From positions 1-57,527 of the forward strand of contig JAFZRY010000018.1 of the NCBI GenBank assembly GCA_017619615.1: a stretch of DNA of 57,527 bases, in the 5' to 3' direction. Source of the DNA: Lachnospiraceae bacterium (GTDB taxonomy: Bacteria > Bacillota > Clostridia > Lachnospirales > Lachnospiraceae). The stretch's first letter is position 1. Each line of letters starts with the position of its first letter. Made by a program: the position numbers and the translations under genes. The notes below the pieces were generated by a model. It was not told the DNA's origin, ran no database searches, and worked only from the letters and a program-made list of their open reading frames with translations. Positions 8,434 through 16,495 of the stretch are shown here, piece after piece.

Positions 8434-8462
8434 TAAATATCACCCGGCGGGGAGCCTGTCAA
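8434..8462 (-). promoter_or_regulatory. promoter of the T-box/trpB2 transcript
   Basis: TTGACA (8462-8457) and TATTTA (8439-8434) on the minus strand with a 17-bp spacer, just upstream of the T-box leader. Confidence 0.65.
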
Positions 8463-8569
8463 CCGTTTTTCCGGACTTCGCGGGCAAAACGGAAAGAATG
8501 AAATAATGCTTGCAGGATAGTAAACACTTGGTTGATAAATGTGTGGACGACGGCCCGGTCGTGTGATCT

Positions 8570-9928
8570 TCAGGAGCGGCCCCGCTCTTTCTCCGCTTTT
8601 TTCATGATCTTTTGGTATGGAAGCATCATGCCTTCCGTCATTTTATTGCCCATCTTTTTGCGGAGTTTTTTGTTCTTCATCATGCCGCCGACCAGGTACA
8701 TCGCGGCGATACGGCCCTTCCTTTTCTGCGGGAAATCGTCGTAGAAGCCGTGCGATTTGTAAAAGCGGTGGTCTTCGCGCATGAGGCCCTGCATCTGGTA
8801 GATGAGGTCGCGGAAGATCTTGAGGCCGCCGACGCCGTAGAAATTCGCGGGAAGCTGCAACTGATGCGCGATGGCGTATTCGAGCGTGTCCGCGGTGCGG
8901 TCCACGGCTTCCGGCACGTCCGTGCTGACCGCGATGCCGGCGAGGAAATTGCCGCCCACCTGGGCGCGGGATTCCATCAGCAGCTGCAGGTTCGGCTCCG
9001 CGGCCAGGCCGCCGGCCACCAGGTAGGCGACGGGTTTGCCCATGGTCACGGTGCGGTGGCCGTTGCAGAACTGGCGGTCGTCGTAGGTCTTGAAGAGCGA
9101 GCCCATCGAGTGGTCTTTGATGCGGTAGGCATAGACGGTCGCGTCCGCAGTCTGGATGCGGGTGCGCAGGAAGGTGTCGAAGCCGTCCTTATAGACGCAG
9201 GTGCCGTCCGCGGCGCAGCGGAAGCAGCCAAGGCAGCCGCCGGCGAAGGAGAATTCACGGAGGTTGACGACGTCCGTCGGGCGGGGCATCCGGGCCGTGA
9301 AGCGGGCGATCATGGCCTGCAGTTCCGCGTCGTCCGGCGCGGCGTCGGTCACGATCACGACGCGGCCGTCCTGCGTTTTCGCAGGCGCGGCGTCAGCCGG
9401 TTCCTTCGCGGGTGCAACAGCAGCCGGGTCTTTCTCAGGCGCGGCGTCAGCCGGTTCTCCCGTCTGCCACAGCAGGAAGCGGAAATAGTCCAGCGCCTGC
9501 TTCTGGCCCTTTTCGGTCAGCAGGTCGTCCATGTCGGCGGACAGGCCCTGCAGGCAGACGAGGCCCAGGTCGCGGCAGTTGTCCTCAATGAAGCGGTGCG
9601 CGGTTACGTCGTAAAAATGCTTGGACGTCGTGATCTGCGCCGCAAATTTTCCCGTGAGGTCCGGCCCCTTTTCCTTCATCAGCTCAATAAACCGGTGCAG
9701 CTGCGCCGGCGCCAGGAAGGTGTAGACCGGGTAGCAGAACAGGATCAGGTCCGCTGCGGCCAGTGCCTGCGCGCACAGCGCGAAGTCCTTCTCCATGCTT
9801 TTGATGCGCTGCCCGACGTGCAGGACGTCGAAATGCTGTTCCGGGAAAAACTTTTCGATATAATTCACTGTCTGCAGCGTGATGCTGTTCGTCCCCGCCG
9901 GCGAACCGTTCAACACCAGGATATTCAT
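8570..9928 (-). CDS. double flavodoxin-fold NAD(P)H-dependent oxidoreductase
   Basis: A 452-residue protein made of two flavodoxin-like domains. Domain 1 (residues 1-150) begins MNILVLNGSPAGTNS, an FMN phosphate-binding loop. Domain 2 (about 188-400) carries GGCLGCFRC and GTCVYKD (Cys232, 235, 238, 244), a pattern typical of NADPH-dependent FMN reductases related to iron-sulfur flavoproteins. They are joined by an Ala/Pro/Glu linker with repeated EPADAAPEK-like units (about 158-184), encoded by a duplicated GCGCGGCGTCAGCCGGTTC (about 9387 and 9438). The basic C-terminal tail (residues 405-452) could be membrane-associated. AGGAGAGG precedes the ATG. Substrate unknown. Confidence 0.75.
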   Translation of the reverse strand: MNILVLNGSPAGTNSITLQTVNYIEKFFPEQHFDVLHVGQRIKSMEKDFALCAQALAAADLILFCYPVYTFLAPAQLHRFIELMKEKGPDLTGKFAAQITTSKHFYDVTAHRFIEDNCRDLGLVCLQGLSADMDDLLTEKGQKQALDYFRFLLWQTGEPADAAPEKDPAAVAPAKEPADAAPAKTQDGRVVIVTDAAPDDAELQAMIARFTARMPRPTDVVNLREFSFAGGCLGCFRCAADGTCVYKDGFDTFLRTRIQTADATVYAYRIKDHSMGSLFKTYDDRQFCNGHRTVTMGKPVAYLVAGGLAAEPNLQLLMESRAQVGGNFLAGIAVSTDVPEAVDRTADTLEYAIAHQLQLPANFYGVGGLKIFRDLIYQMQGLMREDHRFYKSHGFYDDFPQKRKGRIAAMYLVGGMMKNKKLRKKMGNKMTEGMMLPYQKIMKKAEKERGRS

Positions 9929-10072
9929 CGCGGCCTCTCCTCACGATTAATTTGTCTGTCGTCTGGGGCGGCCCTGTCCGTGCGGCAGCGGACCGCCCTG
10001 TTTGTCTGATCATACCACATTTCCGCGCGAATCGGAAGCTTTTTCAGCGGGGCGGCGGCGCTTTCCGTTTTG

Positions 10073-10101
10073 TTGACAAGCCCGCCCGCGCATGCTATCA
10101 T
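10073..10101 (+). promoter_or_regulatory. promoter of the NiCo riboswitch/CDF transcript
   Basis: Consensus TTGACA (10073-10078), 17-bp spacer, TATCAT (10096-10101). It lies about 40 bp upstream of the riboswitch aptamer. Confidence 0.75.
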
Positions 10102-10137
10102 AATCAAAACTCTTTGCACTGCACAGCCATCACCAGT

Positions 10138-10258
10138 ACAAACTGAACAGGCAGCGCGGCGCCCGGCGGCCCGCGTGTGGCCGGGTCGTGAAAATGACAG
10201 CAGAAGCGGACAGCACATCTGCGGGACAGGCAAAACTCCCGGGATGTGCTTTTGTTTT
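10138..10258 (+). promoter_or_regulatory. NiCo (czcD) riboswitch with transcription terminator
   Basis: The leader shows the conserved stretches of the NiCo aptamer in order: AACTGAACAGGCA (10141-10153), GGCCGGGTCGTGAAAATGAC (about 10179-10198), then CAGCAGAAGCGGACAGC, then ATCTGCGGGACAGG (10217-10230). These correspond to the four-way junction of the published structure. The expression platform follows: AGCACATC (10212-10219) can pair with GATGTGCT (10243-10250), followed by TTTGTTTTC. The 5' arm of that terminator is also part of the last aptamer helix, so metal binding should block termination (an ON switch). The next gene is a cation exporter, the usual target. The remainder of 9929-10306 holds only the promoter and spacer. 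Confidence 0.88.
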
Positions 10259-10306
10259 CTCCGCGGAAGGCGCGGCGGAAAGTGCGGGGCGGTTTGAGGA
10301 AGAGAT

Positions 10307-11179
10307 ATGGAAGAAGAAAGAATCGTGAAAAAAATGTCCCGCGCCGGCATCCTGGGGAACATCCTGCTGGCCGGGTTCAAACTGTTCGCCGGCGTGATCG
10401 GCCGGTCCGGCGCCATGGTGTCGGATGCCGTGCACTCACTGTCCGACGTGTTCGCGACGTTCATCGCGTATTTCGGCGTGCGGCTGTCGAAGCAGCCGGA
10501 GGACGAGGAGCACCCGTACGGCCACGAGCGCATCGAGAGCGTGGCGTCCCTGTTCCTGGGGCTGATCCTGGCTGGGACGGGCCTGGGCATCGGCTATACC
10601 GGCCTGGGGAAGCTGTTCGCGCCGGAGGAGCTGGAGATCCCGACGCTGCTGCCGCTGATCGCGGCCGCGGTGTCCATCGCCGCGAAGGAAGGGATGTTCC
10701 AGTACACGATGCATTACGCGAAGAAGCTGAATTCTTCGGCGTTCCAGGCGGATGCGTGGCATCACCGGTCCGATGCGCTCTCCTCGGTCGGCTCGTTCAT
10801 CGGCATCGGCCTGGCCAAGCTGGGCTTTCCGATCATGGACCCGATCGCGAGCCTGGTCATCTGCCTGTTCATCCTGAAGGTGGCGTACGACATCTCCAAG
10901 GACGCGGTCGCCAAGATGCTGGACACATCGTGCGGCGAGGAATTCGAGCAGGACGTGCGGAATTTCGCGGAAGCGCAGCCCGGGGTGCGGCATATCGACC
11001 TGCTTCATACACGCCAGTTCGGCAGCAAAGTGTACATCGAGCTGGAGATTGCGGTGCAGGGGGACCTGCCGCTGACAGAGGCGCACGCGATCGCGGAGAG
11101 CGTACACCGCGGGCTGGAGAACCGGTACCCCAGTGTCAAGCACGTGATGGTGCACGTGAACCCGGATACGGAGGAATAA
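10307..11179 (+). CDS. CDF-family cation efflux transporter (probable Ni/Co exporter)
   Basis: A 290-residue CDF protein with six membrane segments and a C-terminal cytoplasmic domain (about 205-290). The two metal-site motifs are present: H43-x3-D47 in SDAVHSLSD (helix 2) and H152-x3-D156 in DAWHHRSD (helix 5), with HPYGHER at 69-75. Such proteins expel divalent cations by proton antiport. The NiCo riboswitch upstream argues that the physiological substrate is Co2+ or Ni2+. A strong terminator follows, so it is monocistronic. The start gives the family's usual short N-terminus, after a purine-rich GAGGAAGAGAT site. Confidence 0.92.
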   Translation: MEEERIVKKMSRAGILGNILLAGFKLFAGVIGRSGAMVSDAVHSLSDVFATFIAYFGVRLSKQPEDEEHPYGHERIESVASLFLGLILAGTGLGIGYTGLGKLFAPEELEIPTLLPLIAAAVSIAAKEGMFQYTMHYAKKLNSSAFQADAWHHRSDALSSVGSFIGIGLAKLGFPIMDPIASLVICLFILKVAYDISKDAVAKMLDTSCGEEFEQDVRNFAEAQPGVRHIDLLHTRQFGSKVYIELEIAVQGDLPLTEAHAIAESVHRGLENRYPSVKHVMVHVNPDTEE

Positions 11180-11229
11180 AAAACGGCCCGGCCGGGAGGC
11201 CGGGACCGCTCGGAATGCCGGTCATGGAA

Positions 11230-11262
11230 AAAGGCCGGCCGGGAAAACCGGCCGGCCTTTTG
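11230..11262. terminator. strong bidirectional terminator
   Basis: AAGGCCGGCCGG pairs with CCGGCCGGCCTT around a short A-rich loop, with A-run and T-run flanks. It separates the convergent CDF exporter and the large secreted-protein gene. Confidence 0.85.
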
Positions 11263-11285
11263 AATTGGATCAGGCGCCGTTCGGA

Positions 11286-14200
11286 TCAGTTGCCGAAGTA
11301 GGCATCCGCCGCCTGATTGTAGAGGTACAGCGCCCGGGCCAGGGCTGCCAGGGTCTCATTGCTGCTGCCGAACGTGGCGTTCGCATAGCTCAGGCCGCAG
11401 AATTGGAAGGTGCGGGTATCGCCGCCGAACGAGGCGTTGATCGTGTACATGCCATCCAGGTTTTTGGCTGCGATGCCGGGGATGCTGACATACCATTTCT
11501 TCCCGCTCTTGACGACTTCGTACGCGTTGCCGTGCCCGTCGTCCGCCGTGATCTCCTTGGTGAAGTAAACACGGATCTCCGTGTCGCCTTCCAGGTTCAG
11601 GGCAAAGCTCTTATAGCCGACGGCGGCAGCGCCATCCGGAACGACGCGGTCCAGGGCCGGATCAGCCTCAAGGGCAGCCGCTTCCTCTGCCAGGTATCCT
11701 TCCGGATTCGCGAAGTTGTCCAGGTTGAAGTTGAAGTAGTTCTGGGCGGCGCCGCCGAAGTGCAGGATGGCCTTGGCCAGGTCGATGCTCGGCTGATTGG
11801 TGCTGGTCTCGATGATCGAGTTGCACCAGTCGGCCACGCAGAACTCGCTCGCGTTGTTCGGGACGGCTTCGCCGTTGGCGCGCACCAGGTTCATCTGGCT
11901 GCCGTTTTCGTCATACACGGTCAGGGTGACCGGGCAGGTCATCTCCTTCATGGCGATGTTGCTGTAGGACAGGCGGAACATACCGCTGGAGAGGTAACCG
12001 TGCGCACTGTCGCGGACCAGGTCAAAGTCGAGTTCCGCTTCCGTCTCGCCGTGGAAGACCAGCTTCGCTGCGGCCGCGCTTTCCGGCGCCGAGAGGAAGA
12101 AGTTGATGCCCAGCTTGCCATCCAGGTTCAGGGTCATGTAATTGACCAGCGCGTATACGCTGTCGCTGTACTGCGCGGTGTAGGTCGCAGGACCGGTCAC
12201 GGCGGTGATTTCCGGATCCCAGCCGGTGAAAGTGTACTCATGGAACGCTTCTTCGCGGACAGGCGTTTCGCCTTCGTAGACGGGCAGTTCGCCGGCCTGG
12301 AAGTTGCTGCTCTGCAGCACGGTGCCGTCGAAGTTTTCGAATACGATAGTGTAGCCGAGGGGATCGGTGTAAGTGTCCGTGAAGCTGTAGCCGCAGACGG
12401 TGCAGGTGTGCGTGGTGTAGCCGCCTTCAGTCGCCGTAGGAGGCGTCACGACGTCCTCATAGGAGCAGTTCTCAGTCTGCCTGTCTCCGCAGGAGGTGCA
12501 GCTGCGGCTGTGCGTGCCGTTGTTGTTGGAGGTCCAGTCGCCGTAGGTGTGGTCGTGAGGGGTCTCCTGCCAGTCGTACGGGGCCGTGGTATAGTAGCAG
12601 ATGCCGTCGAACGCCTCTTTCCAGAAGCGGATGGCGGACGTAGCGTTGCTGCCCATCTTGAAGTACTTGTTGGCGGACGAGAAGCCCAGGTAGGTGTACT
12701 GGCTGCCGGCCTGGTTGCGGGCCATGATCTTGATGCCGCCGCTCAGGTTGAACGTCCAGGCGCAGGTGTCCGGATCCAGGGAGTAGCTGTACAGGATGTT
12801 GTCCCGGTTGGCCAGGTAGGTCCCCGTCCCCAGGTTCCGGATCGTGAATTTGCCTTCAAAACTCTCAACGGCGAAGACGTAAGCATCGTCCACGTCGCGC
12901 AGCTGGTCATCCAGCCGCGTCATGCCGGTATTCGCCAGCGCTACCGCGCCGCCGGTGGAAGCCGCCTGATAATACGTATTGCCGTTCAGGCCCTTCATCG
13001 CGTACAGGCTGTCGTCATGGTTCCAGGTGATGACGTAGTTGCCGGCCCAGTCGTCCGGGATGGCGGTCACCAGTTCGTAGACGCGCTCGGTGCTGCCGCC
13101 CTCGCGGTGGATGAACAGCGCGTAGAAGGTCTTGTCGCCCTGCGGCGTGAAGCGGGCGCCGCGCGAATAGAACGACGGCCGGTCCGTGGTCACGGAGTGC
13201 TCGCTTTCGGCCCAGCCCAGGAAGGTCCAGCCTTCTTTATCGGTCGTGGCTTCCGGCATGGTCAGGGAGTCGCCTTCATAGACCATCTCGGTGTTCAGTT
13301 CCGTGCCGCTCACCATGAAGTGCACGTAGAATTTCTCTCTCGGCGCGAAGTTGATCTTAATCGTGCAGTCGGACTCGGCGGAAACGATAAAGACGTTGCC
13401 GTTCTGGGTGACAGTCGCGGTGCCGCTGATCACTTCGGCGCCGGCCGTATAATAACCCTCGGCCGGGGTGGCGGTGATCACGTTGTAGTTCGCGGAGACG
13501 GTGCCCCACTCTTCGTTGTTGGAGACGGCGTTGACCTCGAACTGCTCATACAGGGTCCAGGTGGAGTAGACGGTCTGGACCACGTCCACGTTGCCGTGGC
13601 CGGGATAGGGATCTTCACTCGAAGCCACGATGGGGAACGCCACGTGGTTCGCCACACACTGGGAGTAGGAGTAGTTGGAGTAAGCCGGATCCCAGTCGCC
13701 GTACTGGGCTTTCACTTTGCCGGCCGCCGCGGTGAGCGTGTCGCCGTCCTTGAGGTAACCCATCAGGGCCTTGACGTACTTCTCGTCGCCGTAGAAGGAA
13801 ACGGACTGCGAATAGCCCCAGACGGCTTCCACGCCTTTGGCGCGCAGGCCGCCCTCCATGCCGTCGGTGGCCATGCCGAGGCAGATGCCCATGTACAGGA
13901 AGCTGTGCGGTGCGGTATTATTGCCCATGTGATAACCGATGCAGGTGCCGTCCACATAAGCGTAGCTGCCGCTCTTGATCGCGTGGTGATAGGTGCCGTA
14001 CTGGCCCGTCTGCGACGCCGTGTCCTGAGTCGTGATGCCGGCAGTGGTGGTCAGCATGATATAGGACGTATTGGCCCGGGAAGTGTAGTCGCCGCCGGAG
14101 CCGCTGTAGTCGGTGTCGCCGTGGGAGTCGAACATCACCAGGCCGCACTGGGACATGACGGTTGCGATGTTGTCCACGGTGGCGTTGCTCATGGAGTAGC

Positions 14201-14828
14201 GCAGGCCCTGGCCGCCGGTAGCGGTGCAGAACGCTTCCCAGGCGGCTTTATAAGAAGGAGAATAGCCGTTGAAGGAAGAATCCGCGTAGCTGGAAGAAGA
14301 TTCCCAGAAGGGCTGGATCAGGCCGATCTTGTTGGAGGAAGGCCAGCCGCCCTGGATCTCGGAAAGATCCTGATACAGTTCCGCGGCGCGGGCCTCCGCC
14401 AGGGAGATCTCCTCGGGAGTGGGTTCATTTTCGGTGTTGTGCAGCTGCGCTTCCATGCGGGGGCTGTAGCAGCAGGGGATGCCCACGGTGGTCTCCCAGA
14501 CCAGGAAGTAGCCGTTCTGCTGCAGGGAGCCGGGGACGTAGGTGGAAGAGTTCTCGATGACCTCGATGACCTCGGGGATCATGGCGATATAATCCTCTTC
14601 CGTCATTTTGCCGACGCCGCCCATGGGCTGCGCGATCTCCGCGGTCTTCGCCGTGATGGAGGCAAAGACGTCGTTTTCGATCAGCGCGTTTTCCTCTTCG
14701 GTAAACACGTGGACGGGGGCCTCTTCGGACCCGCTCTGCCCGGCGGCGGAGGCCGCCATGGGAGTCAGGCCCAGGATCATGGCGACTGCCAGGAGCAGTG
14801 CCAGCAGGCGTGTGAATCGTTTGCTCAT
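11286..14828 (-). CDS. secreted multidomain protein with caspase/gingipain-like core and InlB-type repeats
   Basis: A 1180-residue exported protein with a signal peptide at residues 1-29 (hydrophobic LLALLLAVAMILGL, then AASAA). Residues about 165-400 resemble a clan CD cysteine peptidase: a strand CGLVMFDSHGDTD carries His236-Gly, and a strand FLYMGICLGMATDG carries Cys316, at the spacing expected of a His/Cys dyad. A region at about 480-575 and another at about 870-915 resemble InlB/Listeria-type beta repeats (GWTFLGWAES; FTGWDPEI). Around 785-845 there is a CxxC pair block (CTSCGD, CTVCGY). No LPxTG or SLH anchor is seen. Promoter TGGACA-N16-TACAAT lies at 14914-14887. Peptidase activity is inferred, not proven; a structural-only role is possible. 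Confidence 0.6.
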   Translation of the reverse strand: MSKRFTRLLALLLAVAMILGLTPMAASAAGQSGSEEAPVHVFTEEENALIENDVFASITAKTAEIAQPMGGVGKMTEEDYIAMIPEVIEVIENSSTYVPGSLQQNGYFLVWETTVGIPCCYSPRMEAQLHNTENEPTPEEISLAEARAAELYQDLSEIQGGWPSSNKIGLIQPFWESSSSYADSSFNGYSPSYKAAWEAFCTATGGQGLRYSMSNATVDNIATVMSQCGLVMFDSHGDTDYSGSGGDYTSRANTSYIMLTTTAGITTQDTASQTGQYGTYHHAIKSGSYAYVDGTCIGYHMGNNTAPHSFLYMGICLGMATDGMEGGLRAKGVEAVWGYSQSVSFYGDEKYVKALMGYLKDGDTLTAAAGKVKAQYGDWDPAYSNYSYSQCVANHVAFPIVASSEDPYPGHGNVDVVQTVYSTWTLYEQFEVNAVSNNEEWGTVSANYNVITATPAEGYYTAGAEVISGTATVTQNGNVFIVSAESDCTIKINFAPREKFYVHFMVSGTELNTEMVYEGDSLTMPEATTDKEGWTFLGWAESEHSVTTDRPSFYSRGARFTPQGDKTFYALFIHREGGSTERVYELVTAIPDDWAGNYVITWNHDDSLYAMKGLNGNTYYQAASTGGAVALANTGMTRLDDQLRDVDDAYVFAVESFEGKFTIRNLGTGTYLANRDNILYSYSLDPDTCAWTFNLSGGIKIMARNQAGSQYTYLGFSSANKYFKMGSNATSAIRFWKEAFDGICYYTTAPYDWQETPHDHTYGDWTSNNNGTHSRSCTSCGDRQTENCSYEDVVTPPTATEGGYTTHTCTVCGYSFTDTYTDPLGYTIVFENFDGTVLQSSNFQAGELPVYEGETPVREEAFHEYTFTGWDPEITAVTGPATYTAQYSDSVYALVNYMTLNLDGKLGINFFLSAPESAAAAKLVFHGETEAELDFDLVRDSAHGYLSSGMFRLSYSNIAMKEMTCPVTLTVYDENGSQMNLVRANGEAVPNNASEFCVADWCNSIIETSTNQPSIDLAKAILHFGGAAQNYFNFNLDNFANPEGYLAEEAAALEADPALDRVVPDGAAAVGYKSFALNLEGDTEIRVYFTKEITADDGHGNAYEVVKSGKKWYVSIPGIAAKNLDGMYTINASFGGDTRTFQFCGLSYANATFGSSNETLAALARALYLYNQAADAYFGN

Positions 14829-14886
14829 TGTTTACTCTCCTCTTGGGGGTTTAGTTTCAGTAAAAGGGTAAAAGTGCATCTAAATA

Positions 14887-14914
14887 ATTGTAGCATAAAT
14901 CCGGCGTTTGTCCA
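14887..14914 (-). promoter_or_regulatory. promoter of the large secreted-protein gene
   Basis: TGGACA (14914-14909), 16-bp spacer, TACAAT (14892-14887) with a TGC extension, about 60 bp before the ATG at 14828. Confidence 0.6.
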
Positions 14915-14998
14915 TATTTTTTATAGGGGGTGCGGGGCGGAAAATCCGTCTTTTTTTTGCAGTTCTGTAGGAAAAACGCGGCGGCGGCGCAGAGCCTC

Positions 14999-15027
14999 TT
15001 GCGAAACGGCCCGGAAAGTATTATGAT
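14999..15027 (+). promoter_or_regulatory. promoter of the zinc-ribbon/NapH-like operon
   Basis: TTGCGA, 17-bp spacer, TATGAT, 20 bp before the first ATG at 15048. Confidence 0.5.
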
Positions 15028-15047
15028 GGCGGCAAAGGAGGGACGGT

Positions 15048-15299
15048 ATGAACAATCTGAGAAACGCTAAAATCATCGTCCTGGCCGGCTGCGCGGTGAT
15101 GTGGGTCTTTATTATCCTGGGTCTGATCACGAACCTCGAGATCTTCGCGGAGATCGGGGTCGGCGTCGCCATCGGGACCGGCCTCGTCTGGTTCCTCCGC
15201 TGGCGCTGCCCGCACTGCGGGAAATTCATCCGGAAAGCCGCCACGGACGTCTGCCCGGCCTGCGGCAAAGAACTGGACTGGAAACTATTCAAAAAGTGA
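15048..15299 (+). CDS. small membrane protein with C-terminal zinc ribbon
   Basis: An 83-residue protein with two hydrophobic segments (about residues 8-26 and 30-48), followed by a CPHCGKF...CPACGKE zinc ribbon. AAAGGAGGG precedes the ATG. It is the first of two tandem paralogues; the second lies 28 bp downstream and a NapH-like iron-sulfur protein follows, so all three are probably one transcript. Function unknown; possibly a membrane-tethered metal-binding or regulatory unit. Confidence 0.7.
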   Translation: MNNLRNAKIIVLAGCAVMWVFIILGLITNLEIFAEIGVGVAIGTGLVWFLRWRCPHCGKFIRKAATDVCPACGKELDWKLFKK

Positions 15300-15327
15300 C
15301 GGGCGGAGCCGTCACGGGAGGAATGCA

Positions 15328-15576
15328 ATGAAACCCAAAATGGAACTGAAGATCGTCAAGCGCATCGTTCTGATCGGCTTTACCGTAGTATGCCTCTGCA
15401 TCATCCTGAGCGCCGCTACCAAACTGGACCTGTTCGCCTATATCGGGATAGGCCTGGCCGCCGCCACCATGATCTTCTGGGGGATCTTCGGGCGCTGCCC
15501 GGCCTGCGGGAAATTCCTGCGCCGCTCGTCCTCAAAGTTCTGCCGTCACTGCGGCCAGCCGATCAGCTGGAAATAA
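15328..15576 (+). CDS. small membrane protein with C-terminal zinc ribbon (paralogue)
   Basis: An 82-residue paralogue of the preceding protein with the same layout: a basic N-terminus, two membrane segments and a CPACGKFLRR...CRHCGQ ribbon. GGGAGG precedes the ATG. The tandem duplication has diverged clearly in sequence while keeping all four cysteines. The stop codon is 13 bp before the next start, which suggests translational coupling with the downstream ferredoxin membrane protein. Function unknown. Confidence 0.7.
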   Translation: MKPKMELKIVKRIVLIGFTVVCLCIILSAATKLDLFAYIGIGLAAATMIFWGIFGRCPACGKFLRRSSSKFCRHCGQPISWK

Positions 15577-15589
15577 GGGGCGCCGCCCT

Positions 15590-16417
15590 ATGCAGCAGGC
15601 AAAAAAGTACGTCTGGCCTCTCCTGATCCTGGCCGTATTCGAAGCGGTCGCGGTCACACTGTGGCTGACCAAACACAATCTGTTCTATCTGTTTAATTTC
15701 AGTTATATCGGACTCTCCGTTTCCCTGGGGATCTTTCTGTTTATCCGGAAATACCGGCACGCCCGGCGCGTCGTACAGCTCCTGGTGGGGCTGTACATGC
15801 TTGTCTATTTAGGCCTGATCTGCCGCGAAAACATGCAGATCGAGGGCTTCTGGTATTACCTGTTCACGGGCGTGTTCGAGGCGGCCACCATCCACTACGC
15901 CGTCGCAAAGATCTTCGGGCCGCTGCTGTTCGGCCGCGGCTGGTGCGGCTATGCCTGCTGGACGGCCATGGTGCTGGATTTTCTGCCCTATAAAGTCCCC
16001 GCGCAGCCGCGGAAAAAACTCGGATGGATCCGGTACGTCACGTTCGCGGCGTCGCTGGTGTTCGTGGGAGCGCTGTTTGTGAGCGGGACGGGGCGGATCG
16101 AACGGATCATGTTTTGGGCGTTCATCATCGGAAACGCCGCGTATTACGCGATCGGCATCGCGCTGGCCTTCCGTTTCAAGGACAACCGCGCGTTCTGCAA
16201 ATACGTTTGCCCGGTCACGGTTTTTCTGAAACCCATGAGTTATTTTTCCCTGCTGCGCGTCACCTGCGACAAGGAAAAATGCGTCTCCTGCGGGAAATGC
16301 CGGAAGGTCTGCCCGATGGACGTGGACATGACGGATAATTCCCGGCAGCGCGAAAACGGGACGGAATGCATCCTCTGCATGGAGTGCGTGAAGAACTGCC
16401 CGCGCGGCGCGCTGTGA
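15590..16417 (+). CDS. NapH/NosR-like membrane protein with two 4Fe-4S clusters
   Basis: A 275-residue protein with about six membrane segments and metal motifs in the order of the NapH/NosR/RdxA C-terminal family. GRGWCGYACW (about residue 120) and CKYVCPV (about 203) are the paired membrane-boundary cysteine motifs. Then come two [4Fe-4S] motifs, CVSCGKCRKVCP and CILCMECVKNCP, near the C-terminus on the cytoplasmic side. Such proteins relay electrons from the quinone pool or flavins to a partner. No obvious partner oxidoreductase is next door. A terminator follows directly. Confidence 0.82.
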   Translation: MQQAKKYVWPLLILAVFEAVAVTLWLTKHNLFYLFNFSYIGLSVSLGIFLFIRKYRHARRVVQLLVGLYMLVYLGLICRENMQIEGFWYYLFTGVFEAATIHYAVAKIFGPLLFGRGWCGYACWTAMVLDFLPYKVPAQPRKKLGWIRYVTFAASLVFVGALFVSGTGRIERIMFWAFIIGNAAYYAIGIALAFRFKDNRAFCKYVCPVTVFLKPMSYFSLLRVTCDKEKCVSCGKCRKVCPMDVDMTDNSRQRENGTECILCMECVKNCPRGAL

Positions 16418-16418
16418 A

Positions 16419-16445
16419 GGTCGCCCCGCGGGCGACCGTTTTTTT
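16419..16445 (+). terminator. rho-independent terminator
   Basis: GGTCGCC (16419-16425) pairs with GGCGACC (16431-16437) and is followed by a run of seven Ts. It ends the zinc-ribbon/NapH-like operon. Confidence 0.8.
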
Positions 16446-16495
16446 ACAGGGACGTGCTATCCTGGAGACAGAAAACAAACCGGGAGGGCAAAAAG

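Noticed and set aside
11265-15026. A 1253-codon open frame on the plus strand opposite the secreted caspase-like protein
   Set aside because: It is the antisense of a GC-rich gene with a clear signal peptide, promoter and ribosome binding site. The plus-strand translation is Val/Gly/Ala/His-rich without domains and has no start signal.
15048-16417. Zinc-ribbon pair plus NapH-like protein as a periplasmic nitrate reductase locus
   Set aside because: No NapA, NapB, NapG or cytochrome genes are nearby; only the iron-sulfur membrane fold is shared.
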